NCBI RefSeq assembly: GCF_022662375.1
Contig: NZ_JAKNQL010000001.1
Coordinates: forward strand, 806,001-870,000
Reading direction: 5' to 3'
From: Pseudomonas sp. CROZ-RG-20F-R04-15
Lineage (GTDB): Bacteria > Pseudomonadota > Gammaproteobacteria > Pseudomonadales > Pseudomonadaceae
Length of the DNA: 64,000 bases
In this document: positions 17,308 to 26,981 of the stretch, piece after piece
Layout: every line of letters begins with the position of its first letter
Numbering within the stretch: the first letter of the stretch is position 1
Program-made: the position numbers and the translations under genes
The notes under the pieces: generated by a model
Told to the model about the DNA's origin: nothing
The model's input: only the letters and a program-made list of their open reading frames with translations
Database searches by the model: none

Positions 17308-18153
17308 TTAGCGGGTGCCGCGACGGCTCATGAACGCCAGACGCTCAAGCAGCTGCACGTCCTGTTCGTTCTTCACCAGAGCTCCGGCCAGTGGCGGAAT
17401 CGCTTTGGTTGGATCGCGTTCGCGCAACACCGCTTCGCCAATGTTGTCGGCCATCAACAGCTTCAGCCAGTCGACCAGTTCCGAGGTCGATGGCTTCTTC
17501 TTCAGGCCTGGCACTTTGCGTACGTCGAAGAACACGTCCAGCGCTTCGCTGACCAGATCTTTCTTGATGTCCGGGTAGTGCACATCGACGATTTTCTGCA
17601 GCGTCGGGCGATCCGGGAAGGCGATGTAGTGGAAGAAGCAGCGGCGCAGGAACGCGTCCGGCAGCTCTTTTTCGTTGTTGGAGGTAATGATGATGATCGG
17701 GCGTTTTTTCGCCTTGATGGTCTCGTCGATCTCGTAAACGTAGAACTCCATCTTGTCGAGTTCTTGCAGCAAGTCGTTGGGGAACTCGATGTCGGCCTTG
17801 TCGATTTCGTCGATCAGCAGAATGACCCGCTCTTCGGACTCGAAAGCCTCCCAGAGCTTGCCTTTCTTCAAATAGTTGCGCACGTCGTGGACTTTTTCAT
17901 TGCCCAGTTGCGAGTCGCGCAGACGGCTGACCGCATCGTACTCGTAGAGACCCTGATGGGCCTTGGTGGTGGACTTGATGTGCCAAGTGATCAACTTGGC
18001 GCCGAACGATTCGGCCAGTTGCTCGGCGAGCATGGTCTTGCCGGTGCCTGGCTCGCCCTTGACCAGCAGCGGCCGCTCCAGGGTGATGGCGGCGTTGACC
18101 GCCAGCTTCAGGTCATCGGTGGCAACGTAGGCCTGGGTGCCTTCGAACTTCAT
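17308..18153 (-). CDS. MoxR-family AAA+ ATPase
   Basis: A 281-residue ATPase. Walker A is GEPGTGKT (residues 33-40), Walker B ILLIDEIDKA (111-120), sensor 1 IIITSNNEKELP and the arginine-finger region FLRRCFFHYI. The short C-terminal lid is typical of the MoxR group. It is the first gene of a two-gene operon with the VWA protein at 16117. MoxR/VWA pairs are generally thought to remodel or assemble partner enzymes; no such enzyme lies next to this pair, so the target stays open. Confidence 0.93.
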   Translation of the reverse strand: MKFEGTQAYVATDDLKLAVNAAITLERPLLVKGEPGTGKTMLAEQLAESFGAKLITWHIKSTTKAHQGLYEYDAVSRLRDSQLGNEKVHDVRNYLKKGKLWEAFESEERVILLIDEIDKADIEFPNDLLQELDKMEFYVYEIDETIKAKKRPIIIITSNNEKELPDAFLRRCFFHYIAFPDRPTLQKIVDVHYPDIKKDLVSEALDVFFDVRKVPGLKKKPSTSELVDWLKLLMADNIGEAVLRERDPTKAIPPLAGALVKNEQDVQLLERLAFMSRRGTR

Positions 18154-18445
18154 CTGCTAATCCTCGAACGGTAACGCCGACCTGACGGGCAGGGCGGAGG
18201 CGAAATAATCGGATGCCCGACTATAACGCGCAGCCCGGTCGACTGTGAACGCAGACGGCTTATTCAGTCTCTGAATGGGGCGTCACATGTTGACTCAGTC
18301 TCGGCCGATGGCCAGTATTCAGGCCTCGTTGATTTGACGATAGCCTTCAGGACGTCCACTGAATCTGTGGCGAGGGAGCTTGCTCCCGCTGGGCTGCGAG
18401 CAGGCGCCGATACTCTATATCTGGATGCTTTTCCAGAAGTGAACT
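18154..18445. repeat. Intergenic region with one partial REP-like hairpin
   Basis: Most of this 292-base gap shows no coding potential. A hairpin at about 18366-18392 (GTGGCGAGGGAGCTTGCTCCCGC) resembles a divergent single REP unit seen in many pseudomonads. The rest has no motif I recognise. Confidence 0.55.
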
Positions 18446-19522
18446 CTAACCTGCGTCCGGCTTAGGCCGTTCATAGCGGGCATTGAATGCCTGTACGAAA
18501 CCATTACGCAAAATCTGCAGAAACGCTTCGAATGCGCTGATATTTTGCTGATGCACGTTACCGCTGAGTTCGACCTTGGTGGCGAACTGGTTTTTTGCCT
18601 GATTCTTCAGCACGGTTTCCGTGCCGCCCACCAGCGCCTCCCAGACCGAGCGGAAAATGCTCTTGTTCTTGTTTTCCACGTCCTGCTGCCAGTTGAACAC
18701 TTCGACGTCGCGCAGCAGCGGTTTAATGTAGCCGTTGACCTGGGCTTTTTTGGCTTTGGCTTCGATCACCACATCGCCGTGACCGGCGTTGAAGTCGAAC
18801 TTGCCGTAGGCCGAGGCAAAGTCATTCATGCTTTTGAGTTCGATGTCATTTGCGCGCAGGCGGAATTCAAAGTCTTCGAAATTGCTCAGGGGGTCGAACG
18901 TGGCAGTGGTTTCCAGTGGGGCATGCCCGAGTAAAAGCGCTTTGCCTTCGAAGCGGGCGTCGCGTTTACCCTGCTTGTCGACCACGTTGGTCAGGTTATA
19001 GATGCTGGCTTCGACATTGGTCGCGTTCATGTTGACCGGTGGCTTGGAGTTGAAATTGCGGAAACTGATCTTGCCCTCATGAATCTGTACCTCGTCGAGG
19101 GTGATCGGCAGCAATTTGCCCAGTTGTGCGCGCCAATCAGTGCCTTGACCGGTTTGCGAGTTCTGCTTGTTGGCCCCGCCATCGACGAAGTTGACTTCAG
19201 GTTTGACGAATTTAACCTGCGCTACAACGGCATGGTCGTACCACAGCGAATGCCAGCTGACCGCCAGATCGATCAGCGGTGCGTTGACGAATGGTACCGG
19301 TACCTTGCCGTCGACCTTGACGATTTTCAGCCCGTTGATCTTGTAGGCGCCGCGCCATAGGGCCAGATCGACATCAGTGATCTGGCCCCGATAGTCACCC
19401 ATATCCGCGAGTTTGCCGTTCAGGTAGTCGCGCACCATGTAAGGCAGCGCGATATGCAGCGCGATCAGCAACACAACGACGACGGCAAAAATCCCTAGTG
19501 GCCAACTGTAGCGACGCTTCAT
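18446..19522 (-). CDS. DUF748-like (AsmA-type) inner-membrane-anchored protein
   Basis: A 358-residue protein. It has one N-terminal membrane helix, about residues 8-28 (PLGIFAVVVVLLIALHIALP), and a periplasmic remainder rich in short beta strands. The start of the soluble part (VRDYLNGKLADMGDYRGQIT, then VDLALWRGAYKINGLKIVK) matches the DUF748/AsmA-like domain found in proteins linked to outer-membrane lipid transport. The ATG at 19522 was chosen because it begins immediately before the membrane helix; an upstream extension of 80 codons is not family-like. The gene is divergent from cysK by 127 bases. Confidence 0.78.
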   Translation of the reverse strand: MKRRYSWPLGIFAVVVVLLIALHIALPYMVRDYLNGKLADMGDYRGQITDVDLALWRGAYKINGLKIVKVDGKVPVPFVNAPLIDLAVSWHSLWYDHAVVAQVKFVKPEVNFVDGGANKQNSQTGQGTDWRAQLGKLLPITLDEVQIHEGKISFRNFNSKPPVNMNATNVEASIYNLTNVVDKQGKRDARFEGKALLLGHAPLETTATFDPLSNFEDFEFRLRANDIELKSMNDFASAYGKFDFNAGHGDVVIEAKAKKAQVNGYIKPLLRDVEVFNWQQDVENKNKSIFRSVWEALVGGTETVLKNQAKNQFATKVELSGNVHQQNISAFEAFLQILRNGFVQAFNARYERPKPDAG

Positions 19523-19649
19523 GACGGCAATTCCCTGACGATGTAAGCGATTGACTATTGCCTGGCGCAGTCGTTCGACCCGACTGGACTGCGCCAGGCA
19601 ACAGGCATACCTTTGAAGGCTGAATTCAATGCTGCATAAGGACCCAGCC

Positions 19650-20624
19650 ATGAGCCGTATTTTTGCTGACAACGCCCATTCCATCGGCAACACGCCGCTG
19701 GTGCAGATCAACCGCATCGCGCCGCGTGGCGTGACCATTCTGGCCAAGATCGAAGGGCGCAACCCCGGCTATTCGGTGAAATGCCGGATTGGCGCCAACA
19801 TGATCTGGGACGCCGAAAGCAGCGGCAAACTCAAGCCGGGCATGACCATTGTCGAACCTACATCGGGTAACACAGGCATTGGCCTGGCATTTGTTGCTGC
19901 TGCCCGTGGTTACAAATTGATGCTGACCATGCCGGCCTCGATGAGCATCGAGCGCCGAAAGGTCCTCAAGGCATTGGGTGCCGAACTGGTGCTCACCGAG
20001 CCGGCCAAGGGCATGAAAGGGGCTATCGAAAAGGCTGCCGAGATCGTCGCCAGCGACGCCGACAAATATTTCATGCCGGCGCAGTTCGACAACCCGGCCA
20101 ACCCGGCGATTCACGAAAAAACCACCGGCCCGGAAATCTGGAACGATACCGACGGCGCTGTCGATGTACTGGTCGCTGGCGTTGGCACTGGCGGAACCAT
20201 CACCGGCGTTTCGCGGTATATCAAGAATACCCAAGGCAAGCCGATTCTGTCGGTAGCTGTGGAGCCGACGTCCTCGCCGGTTATCACCCAGGCGCTGGCC
20301 GGTGAAGAGATCAAACCGAGCCCGCACAAGATTCAGGGCATCGGTGCTGGCTTTGTGCCGAAAAACCTCGATCTGTCGATGGTTGATCGGGTCGAGCAGG
20401 TCACCGACGAGGAGTCCAAAGCCATGGCGCTGCGTCTGATGCAGGAAGAAGGGATTTTGTGCGGTATCTCTTGCGGTGCGGCGATGGCCGTGGCGGTGCG
20501 TCTGGCAGAGACGCCGGAGATGCAGGGCAAGACTATCGTCGTGATTCTGCCGGACTCCGGCGAGCGTTATCTGTCGAGCATGTTGTTCAGTGACTTGTTT
20601 ACCGAACAGGAGACGCAGCAGTAA
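19650..20624 (+). CDS. cysK: Cysteine synthase A (O-acetylserine sulfhydrylase)
   Basis: A 324-residue PLP enzyme that makes L-cysteine from O-acetyl-L-serine and sulfide. The PLP lysine is Lys44 in the CysK motif [10 protein letters not shown]. The substrate loop TSGNTGIG (71-78), the phosphate site [10 protein letters not shown] and the [13 protein letters not shown] segment agree with CysK and not CysM. Length is one residue more than E. coli CysK. The ATG at 19650 follows AAGGA at 7 bases; an ATG seven codons upstream is less well placed. It is read away from the DUF748 gene. Confidence 0.95.
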   Translation: MSRIFADNAHSIGNTPLVQINRIAPRGVTILAKIEGRNPGYSVKCRIGANMIWDAESSGKLKPGMTIVEPTSGNTGIGLAFVAAARGYKLMLTMPASMSIERRKVLKALGAELVLTEPAKGMKGAIEKAAEIVASDADKYFMPAQFDNPANPAIHEKTTGPEIWNDTDGAVDVLVAGVGTGGTITGVSRYIKNTQGKPILSVAVEPTSSPVITQALAGEEIKPSPHKIQGIGAGFVPKNLDLSMVDRVEQVTDEESKAMALRLMQEEGILCGISCGAAMAVAVRLAETPEMQGKTIVVILPDSGERYLSSMLFSDLFTEQETQQ

Positions 20625-20808
20625 CCGAGTTGATTCAGGTCAGCCCGGGTTCAGGATCGTTATGCTAATAAATGCTTTGTTGCGCAATTCTTAACACTGA
20701 ATCTTGGGTTGAACGGGTTTTGCCCGGCGCCGGTAGTGTTTATCATGGCCGGCTGCCATGCCGGGTAAAGGGCATTGCGCAGCGTTGTCTTTATTCAAGG
20801 AGTCGTTG

Positions 20809-21747
20809 ATGACCTTTTCGTTAGCCGCCAAGGTATTGGTGCTGCTGCTGTTCGTGGGCAGCATCCTGTATGTGCATTTGCGCGGCAAGGCGCGTTTGCC
20901 GGTTCTGCGCCAGTTCGTCAACCACTCGGCGCTGTTCGCCCCGTACAACGCCTTGATCTACCTGTTCTCCGGCGTACCGTCCAAGCCGTATCTGGATCGC
21001 AGCAAATTCCCGGAACTGGATGTGCTGCGCGACAACTGGGAAACCATTCGCGACGAAGCCATGCATCTGTTCGATGAAGGCTACATTCGCGCGGCGGAAA
21101 AGAACAACGACGCCGGTTTCGGTTCGTTCTTCAAGAAGGGCTGGAAGCGTTTCTACCTCAAGTGGTACGACAAACCGCTGCCATCGGCCGAAACCCTCTG
21201 CCCGAAAACCGTGGCGCTGGTCAGTGCGATTCCCAACGTCAAAGGGGCGATGTTTGCGTTGCTGCCGGGTGGCAGTCACCTGAACCCGCATCGTGACCCG
21301 TTCGCCGGCTCGCTGCGCTATCACCTCGGTTTGTCGACGCCAAACTCCGATGATTGCCGGATCTTCGTCGATGGTCAGGTATACGCCTGGCGTGACGGCG
21401 AAGACGTGATGTTCGATGAGACCTACGTGCACTGGGTCAAGAACGAAACCGACCAAACCCGCGTGATCCTGTTCTGCGACGTCGAGCGTCCGCTGAGCAA
21501 CCGCCTCATGACTCGCATCAACCGCGCGATCAGCGCCTGGCTCGGCCGTGCCACCGCACCGCAGAACCTTGATGACGAACGCGTCGGCGGGATCAACCAG
21601 GCCTACGCCTGGAGCAAGAACTTCAGTGACAGGTTCAGCGGCGTGGTCAAACAGTGGAAACGTCGTCATCCGAAAGCCTACCGCGTGATGCGTCCGGTGC
21701 TGGCGGTGGTGGTGTTGACATTGTTGGGGTATTGGCTGTTTGGTTGA
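20809..21747 (+). CDS. lpxO: Lipid A 2-hydroxylase (LpxO)
   Basis: A 312-residue Fe(II)/2-oxoglutarate dioxygenase that adds a hydroxyl at C2 of a lipid A secondary acyl chain, at the inner-membrane surface. An N-terminal helix (residues 5-23) anchors it, and a second hydrophobic segment lies at the C-terminus (about 294-311). The metal-binding facial triad is His161/Asp163 (NPHRDPF) and His208 (ETYVHWV). The ATG at 20809 follows CAAGGAGTCGTTG at good spacing. Between cysK and this gene are 184 bases without recognisable genes. It ends at a strong terminator. Confidence 0.93.
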   Translation: MTFSLAAKVLVLLLFVGSILYVHLRGKARLPVLRQFVNHSALFAPYNALIYLFSGVPSKPYLDRSKFPELDVLRDNWETIRDEAMHLFDEGYIRAAEKNNDAGFGSFFKKGWKRFYLKWYDKPLPSAETLCPKTVALVSAIPNVKGAMFALLPGGSHLNPHRDPFAGSLRYHLGLSTPNSDDCRIFVDGQVYAWRDGEDVMFDETYVHWVKNETDQTRVILFCDVERPLSNRLMTRINRAISAWLGRATAPQNLDDERVGGINQAYAWSKNFSDRFSGVVKQWKRRHPKAYRVMRPVLAVVVLTLLGYWLFG

Positions 21748-21763
21748 GGCTGGATGTTGTAAT

Positions 21764-21792
21764 AAAAAACCGCTCCTTGTGAGCGGTTTTTT
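21764..21792. terminator. Bidirectional intrinsic terminator
   Basis: AAAAAACCGCTC pairs with GAGCGGTTTTTT around a five-base loop. The A and T runs make it functional in both directions. It sits 17 bases after the lpxO stop and 13 bases from the stop of the converging small-protein gene. Confidence 0.9.
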
Positions 21793-21804
21793 ATTGCCTG
21801 CGAA

Positions 21805-22005
21805 TCAGCGCCGTCCAGCGAGAACGTTGGGTTCATCTACGTCAATGCCATCGACAAGAACCTGCAGAAATCGTTGCTGGTTGGTGGATAACACTAAATC
21901 CCCCAGCTTTTCATCGGCTTTGCGTGATCCCTTTTTCGAGGGGGCTCGTTTAACAACCTTACGCATTTTTTTGCCCTCGCTGATCATTAATTGAACAGTT
22001 TTCAC
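21805..22005 (-). CDS. Small basic protein translationally coupled to the GNAT-like gene
   Basis: A 66-residue protein. The first half is strongly basic (GKKMRKVVKRAPSKKGSRK) and the second half has an acidic/helical stretch (TNQQRFLQVLVDGIDVDEPN). The GTG start at 22005 overlaps the upstream stop codon as GTGA, with GGAGG about 10 bases upstream, so coupled translation is likely. I recognise no domain; the basic region could bind nucleic acid. Base composition of this stretch is poorer in GC than the flanking genes, suggesting transfer. Not present in the syntenic arrangements I know for lpxO. Confidence 0.6.
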   Translation of the reverse strand: MKTVQLMISEGKKMRKVVKRAPSKKGSRKADEKLGDLVLSTNQQRFLQVLVDGIDVDEPNVLAGRR

Positions 22006-22496
22006 AATACTTTACCCTCCACCGCGAGCACAAGCCGGCCATCCAAATCAAATGTGAAGCCGAGCTGTCTATATTTCGGAATGGCTCCTTGCATGGGCTC
22101 CTGAACTTCAATCAATCTGCTGCCAATAATTTGGGCAAATTCGTCAATGGCCAGCATCGCCAACGCCGCGATACGGTTTTTAAGTGGATGCGCTTCCCCT
22201 GGCCTTCCCTCTAGCCGCACGATTCGAATTCGCTGACGGCTATTGTTTGGAATGACAAAACACAGCCCGCAGAGCTCTTGTTCAAACCAGATCGCGACAT
22301 CCAGAGACAAGGGTTCTCGGGTCTTCCAGGTGACGACATCTCCCCAGGAAAAATGCGGGTTATCCCAAAGCTCAAAAGCACTCATTGCCTGAGCATCGAT
22401 GGCTTCGAAGCGTACTTTCGAAAAGTCTGCTCCCTCATGAAAAAGCATTTTCTTGGTGGTGATACTAGCCGCCTTTCTCGCCTCTGACCGATACAA
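22002..22496 (-). CDS. GNAT-like acetyltransferase-fold protein, start uncertain
   Basis: About 164 residues from a TTG at 22496. The C-terminal half (NRIAALAMLAIDEFAQIIGS, then LIEVQEPMQGAIPKYRQLGF) has the strand-helix pattern and the YRxLGF ending of GNAT acetyltransferases. The acetyl-CoA loop is poorly conserved, so activity is uncertain. The frame stays open upstream to a stop at 22590-22592 with no ATG, GTG or TTG, and encodes plausible residues (HKPRERSYLRYQ). The protein may thus be 5'-truncated, or start at an unusual codon near GGAACGGAG. It forms an operon with the small basic protein. Confidence 0.6.
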   Translation of the reverse strand: MYRSEARKAASITTKKMLFHEGADFSKVRFEAIDAQAMSAFELWDNPHFSWGDVVTWKTREPLSLDVAIWFEQELCGLCFVIPNNSRQRIRIVRLEGRPGEAHPLKNRIAALAMLAIDEFAQIIGSRLIEVQEPMQGAIPKYRQLGFTFDLDGRLVLAVEGKVL

Positions 22497-22504
22497 CTGA
22501 TAGC

Positions 22505-22979
22505 GCAGATAACTCCGTTCCCTTGGCTTATGATTCCGAGCATTCCATGTCTCCCCATCGATAGGTGTTGCGGTTGCTCTACAGCCTATTCAGCAGTCAT
22601 CCATTCGTCGCTACTGGCCCTTTGTCCAAATCATTGCAATCCATGTCCCACGCTGGTTATAGTCAGCGCTCGTGAGCCGCACCGCTCACGCTCCCCCCCT
22701 TCAAAAAAGATCTGCGCCAATGCCTGCATCCCTCATCAACGCGGTAGTCGATTCAGCGGTCAACGCTGGCGTCGTGCCGTGCGGGAATCAGCAGCCCCAG
22801 CAGATCAGTCATTACCCCCCACCTGTCAGTAGCACGCCGGTGTGCGCAGTCGTATCGCCGCCGGGTGTTGGCGTTTCGGGCTGATCGGCAGTTTCTGCTG
22901 ACCCCTGCGCCTGCCAGAAAAACCTACTGAATTTCAGCCTCGGCTGAGTTGGCTTCTTGCCTGACTACAGGTGGTATTC
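22505..22979. other. Intergenic region without a confident gene
   Basis: This 475-base gap lies between the start of the GNAT-like gene and the EamA permease. A plus-strand open frame at 22672-22884 (70 codons, Pro/Val/Ser-rich) has no ribosome-binding site or family resemblance, and I do not call it. No terminator or repeat stands out. The promoter of the permease should lie near its right end. Confidence 0.5.
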
Positions 22980-23843
22980 ATGTTTGTCCTATCGAAAAAA
23001 TCCGCGCTCGCGGCCGCGTCCACGAGCCTGTTCGTTCTGCTGTGGAGCAGCGGGGCGATCTTCTCCAAATGGGGCCTGGCTCACGCTTCGCCGTTTGCCT
23101 TTCTGCTGATTCGCTTTGTGATTGCTCTGTGCGGGCTGATGTTGCTGGCGCCGTTGCTCAAGCTAAAGTTGCCCAAAGGTCGACGGCCAATGCTGTTTGC
23201 GATCGCCACGGGTGTGGTGTTGTTGGGCGCGTATCAGATTTTCTATCTGCTGGCGCTCAACACCAAAGTCACCCCCGGTGTGATGGCGACCATCATGGGT
23301 GTGCAACCGATTCTCACCGTGGTCTTGATGGAGCGGCAGCGCTCGGCCAGTCGAATGTTCGGTCTGGCGCTGGGGCTGGCGGGGCTGATCATGGTGGTGT
23401 ACCAGGGCATCGGTCTGGCCGGGATGTCCTGGGCGGGAATGCTGTTTGGTCTGTTGGCGCTGGCGAGCATGACGCTGGGTTCGATCATGCAGAAGCGCAT
23501 CACCGACAATCCTCTCGGTACGCTGCCGGTGCAGTATCTGGCCGGGCTGTTGTTGTGCGGGATTTTCGTGCCGTTCCAGCCATTTCATTTTGAACACAGC
23601 ACAGGTTTCATCGTGCCGGTGTTGTGGATGGGGCTGGTGGTCTCGGTGCTGGCGACGCTGTTGCTGTATCGGCTGATCGCGCGGGGCAATCTGGTGAACG
23701 TCACCAGTCTGTTTTACCTGGTGCCGGCTGTGACGGCGGTGATGGACTACCTGATTTTCGGCAATCGCCTGGCAGCGTTGAGTGTGCTGGGGATGCTGTT
23801 GATCATTGTCGGTCTGGCGTTTGTATTCCGTAAAACCAGCTAA
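22980..23843 (+). CDS. EamA/DMT-family permease
   Basis: A 287-residue drug/metabolite transporter with ten hydrophobic segments arranged as two EamA repeats. The first begins at STSLFVLLWSSGAIFSKWGL, the second near SWAGMLFGLLALASMTLGSI with the characteristic GLVVSVLATLLLYRL and LVPAVTAVMDYLIFG region at the end. Substrate cannot be inferred. The ATG at 22980 was preferred to GTG 22971 for its GGTGG site at five bases. It converges on another EamA gene, with a REP pair between them. Confidence 0.88.
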   Translation: MFVLSKKSALAAASTSLFVLLWSSGAIFSKWGLAHASPFAFLLIRFVIALCGLMLLAPLLKLKLPKGRRPMLFAIATGVVLLGAYQIFYLLALNTKVTPGVMATIMGVQPILTVVLMERQRSASRMFGLALGLAGLIMVVYQGIGLAGMSWAGMLFGLLALASMTLGSIMQKRITDNPLGTLPVQYLAGLLLCGIFVPFQPFHFEHSTGFIVPVLWMGLVVSVLATLLLYRLIARGNLVNVTSLFYLVPAVTAVMDYLIFGNRLAALSVLGMLLIIVGLAFVFRKTS

Positions 23844-23876
23844 CAGATCGTCAGGTGGCGGCTTTCAGGCCGCCGA

Positions 23877-23941
23877 TCGCGAGCAGGCTCACTCGTACAG
23901 GGGAACGCATTTCAATTGTAGGAGTGAGCTTGCTCGCGATA
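23877..23941. repeat. REP inverted pair (GAGTGAGC variant)
   Basis: Arms at 23877-23900 and 23918-23941, inverted with one mismatch region (ACTCGTAC against AGGAGTG), carry the TAGGAGTGAGC variant. It separates two convergent EamA permease genes. Confidence 0.9.
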
Positions 23942-23964
23942 GCCATTTCAGCAGCGCCAGAAGT

Positions 23965-24873
23965 CTAGCGGGCTGTCACCTGCGAAGGTTTCACCACAGC
24001 AGGCTTCAACACCAACCACAACGCCGCCGCAATCAGCACGCCACCATAGATATGCGCCATCGACAGTGGCTCATCCAGCAACAACGCCCCCCACAAAACC
24101 CCGAACGGCGGAATCATGAAGGTCACCGTCATCGATTTCACCGGGCCGATCGAGCTGAGCAGGCGGAAGTAAATGATGTAGGCGAACGCTGTGCAGCCCA
24201 GACCCAGACCGAGCAGCGACAGCCAGACATTCCAGCCGCCCCAACTGACGGGCGGAGCGCTGATCACGCTATAAATAAACAACGGCAACAGGAACAACGT
24301 CGCACCGAGCATGCTGCCCAGCGCCGAAAGACGACTGTCCAGGCCACCGGCCTGATCCAGCCAGCGCCGCGCGAGGAATCCGGCAAAACCATAACAAGTG
24401 GTTGCGAGCAGACAGGCGACGGCGCCCATCAACAGCTGCAAGTCGAACGCCACGGGACCGGCGCGGGTCAGCACGCCAACACCGAACAGGCCGAGGAACA
24501 CCCCGCCGAGTTTGGCTGCGGAGAGTTTTTCACTGAAGAACAATCCGCCAATCAGTACGCCCATCAACGGCGTAGTGGCATTGAAAATCGCCGAATAGCC
24601 GGCTGGCAGTACTTGGGCTGCGACCGAATACAGCGTCGCCGGAATTCCCGAGTTGATGACGCCCAGCAGCATCACGGTTTTCAGTTTGCCTTTGAAATCC
24701 CAGCGCACGCGCATCAGCCCGAGGATTACCAACAGGCCAACGGCTGCAATCGACACGCGAAAGAACCCGGTCGGGATCGTGCCGATCACCGGCGCAATAA
24801 TGCGCATGAACAGAAAACTCGCGCCCCAGATGGCCGCCAGCGACAACATACGGAAAATATCGACAGGGCTCAC
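23965..24873 (-). CDS. EamA/DMT-family permease
   Basis: A 302-residue permease with ten predicted membrane helices in two EamA repeats: LAAIWGASFLFMRIIAPVIG at the start and YGFAGFLARRWLDQAGGL leading into the second. The closing segment MIPPFGVLWGALLLDEPLS is typical of the RhaT/YdcZ-like members. GTG 24873 follows GGAAGGAG. It shares little sequence with the permease at 22980, so this is not a recent duplication. Substrate unknown. Confidence 0.88.
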   Translation of the reverse strand: MSPVDIFRMLSLAAIWGASFLFMRIIAPVIGTIPTGFFRVSIAAVGLLVILGLMRVRWDFKGKLKTVMLLGVINSGIPATLYSVAAQVLPAGYSAIFNATTPLMGVLIGGLFFSEKLSAAKLGGVFLGLFGVGVLTRAGPVAFDLQLLMGAVACLLATTCYGFAGFLARRWLDQAGGLDSRLSALGSMLGATLFLLPLFIYSVISAPPVSWGGWNVWLSLLGLGLGCTAFAYIIYFRLLSSIGPVKSMTVTFMIPPFGVLWGALLLDEPLSMAHIYGGVLIAAALWLVLKPAVVKPSQVTAR

Positions 24874-24958
24874 GGCGGGTCTCCTTCCTTGATCGGGACG
24901 AGAGTGTTGCCGAGCGCCCTGACGAAGGCAACCGCTATTCGGGCATGCAACTTTCCGA

Positions 24959-26584
24959 TCAGATCACAAAGCGTGTCACCAGGCCGTTGAGATCGACGGC
25001 CAGACGCGACAGTTCCTGGCTCGCGGCCGAGGTCTGAGTGGCGCCGGCGGCGGTCTGCGTTGAGAGGTCACGGATGGTCACTAGATTCTGATCGACCTCA
25101 CGCGCCACCAATGCCTGCTGCTCGGCCGCACTGGCGATCACCAGGTTGCGTTGGTTGATCTGCGAGATCGACGCGGTGATTTTTTCCAGCGCCTGACCAG
25201 CGCTGTTGGCGCGGCGCAACGTCTGACCCGCCTGCTCGGCACTGCTCTGCAACGCGCCCACGGTCGACCCCGTACCTTGCTGGATGCTGCTGATCATCAG
25301 CTCGATTTCTTCGGTGGAATTTTGCGTGCGTTGGGCCAGCGAACGCACTTCATCGGCGACCACGGCAAAGCCGCGCCCGGCCTCACCGGCCCGAGCCGCT
25401 TCGATCGCCGCATTGAGGGCCAGGAGATTGGTCTGCCCGGCAATCCCGCGAATCACCTCCAGCACTTTGCTGATGTCCTGCGCCTGAGTGGCCAGGCCCT
25501 CGGCTTGCGCCGATGCGCCGAGTACCGCATCGACCAGTTGTTGAATCGAGCTGATGGTTTCGCTGACCTGCACATGGCCGTGCTTGCTGTCTTCATTGGA
25601 GGCGGCGGACGCCTCGGCGCTGGACACGGCGTTGGCGGCGACTTCATCCACCGCTGTGCTCATCTCGGTGACTGCCGTGGCGGCTTGTTCGATCTGATCA
25701 TTCTGCTGCTGCAGGCCGCGAGTACTTTGCTCCATAACCGAACTCATTTCCTCGGCAGCGGAGGCCAGTTGCTGCGCCGATTCGCTGATACCGCGGATGG
25801 TCGAGCGCAGATTGCCCTGCATCTCGGCCAAGGCGTCGAGCAGCTGCGACGCCTCATCTTTGCCGCTACTGATAATTTCGCCACTGAGATTGCCGGCCGC
25901 AATGCGCCGCGCTACATCCAGTGCCTGATTGATCGGCGTGGTGATGCTGCGTGTCAGTTGCCAGGCCAACAGCAGCGTGGCAATCAGGGCAAACACGATG
26001 ATGATTGCGACGATCCACAATGCCCGTTGGTACATCGCGGCGGCGGCATCAGCAGCGGCATCGGCGCCTTGCTGATTAAACGAGATCATCTGCTCGAGTG
26101 CCTTGTCGAGTACCGTTCCCTGTGGCGCCAATTCATTGTTAAGACGCGTGTAGGCCTGTTCACTCTGCCCGGCGTCGATCTGGCCGATGATTTGTTCGAG
26201 GATGCTCATGTACTTGGCGGTGTTGGCATTCAAACCGTCGAGCATCAGCCGTTCTTCCTCGCTGGTGAGCAGGGTTTTGTGATCGGTAAGGCGCTTGAGC
26301 AATTCCTCGCGCTGCGCCTTGATGATGCCTTTGCTTCTGTCGCGCACGGCAGGCTGGGTGCTGGTGATCAACCGCAAGGACTCGAGACGGATGCTGGCGA
26401 TGTTCGCCGCCGCGTCATGGATACTCTCGATGCTCGGCATCCAGGATTCTTCAATCACCGTGGCGCTTTCGCGCAGGGTTTTCATCTGGCCTAGCCCGAA
26501 CAGGCCGACCACCACCAGCAGACTGGCCAAAACGGCAAAGCTCAAACTGGCGCGCAAACCTATGCGCAGATTCCGGATAGACAT
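24959..26584 (-). CDS. Methyl-accepting chemotaxis protein
   Basis: A 541-residue chemoreceptor. It has a first membrane helix at about 14-32, a periplasmic four-helix-bundle-type ligand domain at about 33-187, and a second helix at 188-208 ([20 protein letters not shown]). A HAMP domain follows at about 209-262 and then the cytoplasmic signalling hairpin, whose conserved tip includes [20 protein letters not shown]. The C-terminus (NGLVTRFVI) lacks the CheR-binding pentapeptide, as is common in Pseudomonas. The ligand is unknown. AAGGAG precedes the start. The gene converges on nothing; its promoter faces aceK. Confidence 0.93.
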   Translation of the reverse strand: MSIRNLRIGLRASLSFAVLASLLVVVGLFGLGQMKTLRESATVIEESWMPSIESIHDAAANIASIRLESLRLITSTQPAVRDRSKGIIKAQREELLKRLTDHKTLLTSEEERLMLDGLNANTAKYMSILEQIIGQIDAGQSEQAYTRLNNELAPQGTVLDKALEQMISFNQQGADAAADAAAAMYQRALWIVAIIIVFALIATLLLAWQLTRSITTPINQALDVARRIAAGNLSGEIISSGKDEASQLLDALAEMQGNLRSTIRGISESAQQLASAAEEMSSVMEQSTRGLQQQNDQIEQAATAVTEMSTAVDEVAANAVSSAEASAASNEDSKHGHVQVSETISSIQQLVDAVLGASAQAEGLATQAQDISKVLEVIRGIAGQTNLLALNAAIEAARAGEAGRGFAVVADEVRSLAQRTQNSTEEIELMISSIQQGTGSTVGALQSSAEQAGQTLRRANSAGQALEKITASISQINQRNLVIASAAEQQALVAREVDQNLVTIRDLSTQTAAGATQTSAASQELSRLAVDLNGLVTRFVI

Positions 26585-26981
26585 CAGTGTGCTCCTTGAT
26601 CTTTGAAGGGGGGAGGTCGTCCTCGTCAGCGAGGATCTTGTTATGAGGCGGGTAACGGCGGGCTGTATATCAAAGTGCCACTATTTTGGTAAGACCAATC
26701 TGGACTCGTCGCTGACGTTCTGCGCAGTCGTAGCAAAGCCACGGGCTAGACACGTGCATTCGCTTTTGGATCCGAAACCCAGAGGATTCGCGGGCTGGCG
26801 CAGGGCGGCATGAAGAACCGCTCAGGCGTTAACTGACCGAACGGTTGATTAAAAAAACTTTGCAAAAACGCTGTTGGCGTACAACCCCGGCGCAGATTTG
26901 GCAGAAATTGCACTTCACCTGCGCCCGCTTCCGTGGCTAAGCTCAGGCACAGATTTCCCCACGCACGCCGAGGTCTTATCT
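26585..26981. other. Intergenic region between the chemoreceptor and aceK
   Basis: This 397-base divergent gap should hold the promoters of both flanking genes. I see no clear sigma-28 (FliA) consensus for the chemoreceptor, no repeat and no small gene. An upstream open extension of aceK (26874-26981) does not look like AceK sequence. Confidence 0.4.

Noticed and set aside
21805..22496. Calling the GNAT-like/basic protein pair a TacAT-type toxin-antitoxin system
   Set aside because: In TacAT-type systems a ribbon-helix-helix antitoxin precedes the GNAT toxin. Here the order is reversed and the small protein shows no such fold, so only an open-ended call is made.
22672..22884. A 70-codon plus-strand frame in the gap before the EamA gene
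   Set aside because: No ribosome-binding site, low-complexity Pro/Ser/Val composition, and no recognised family.
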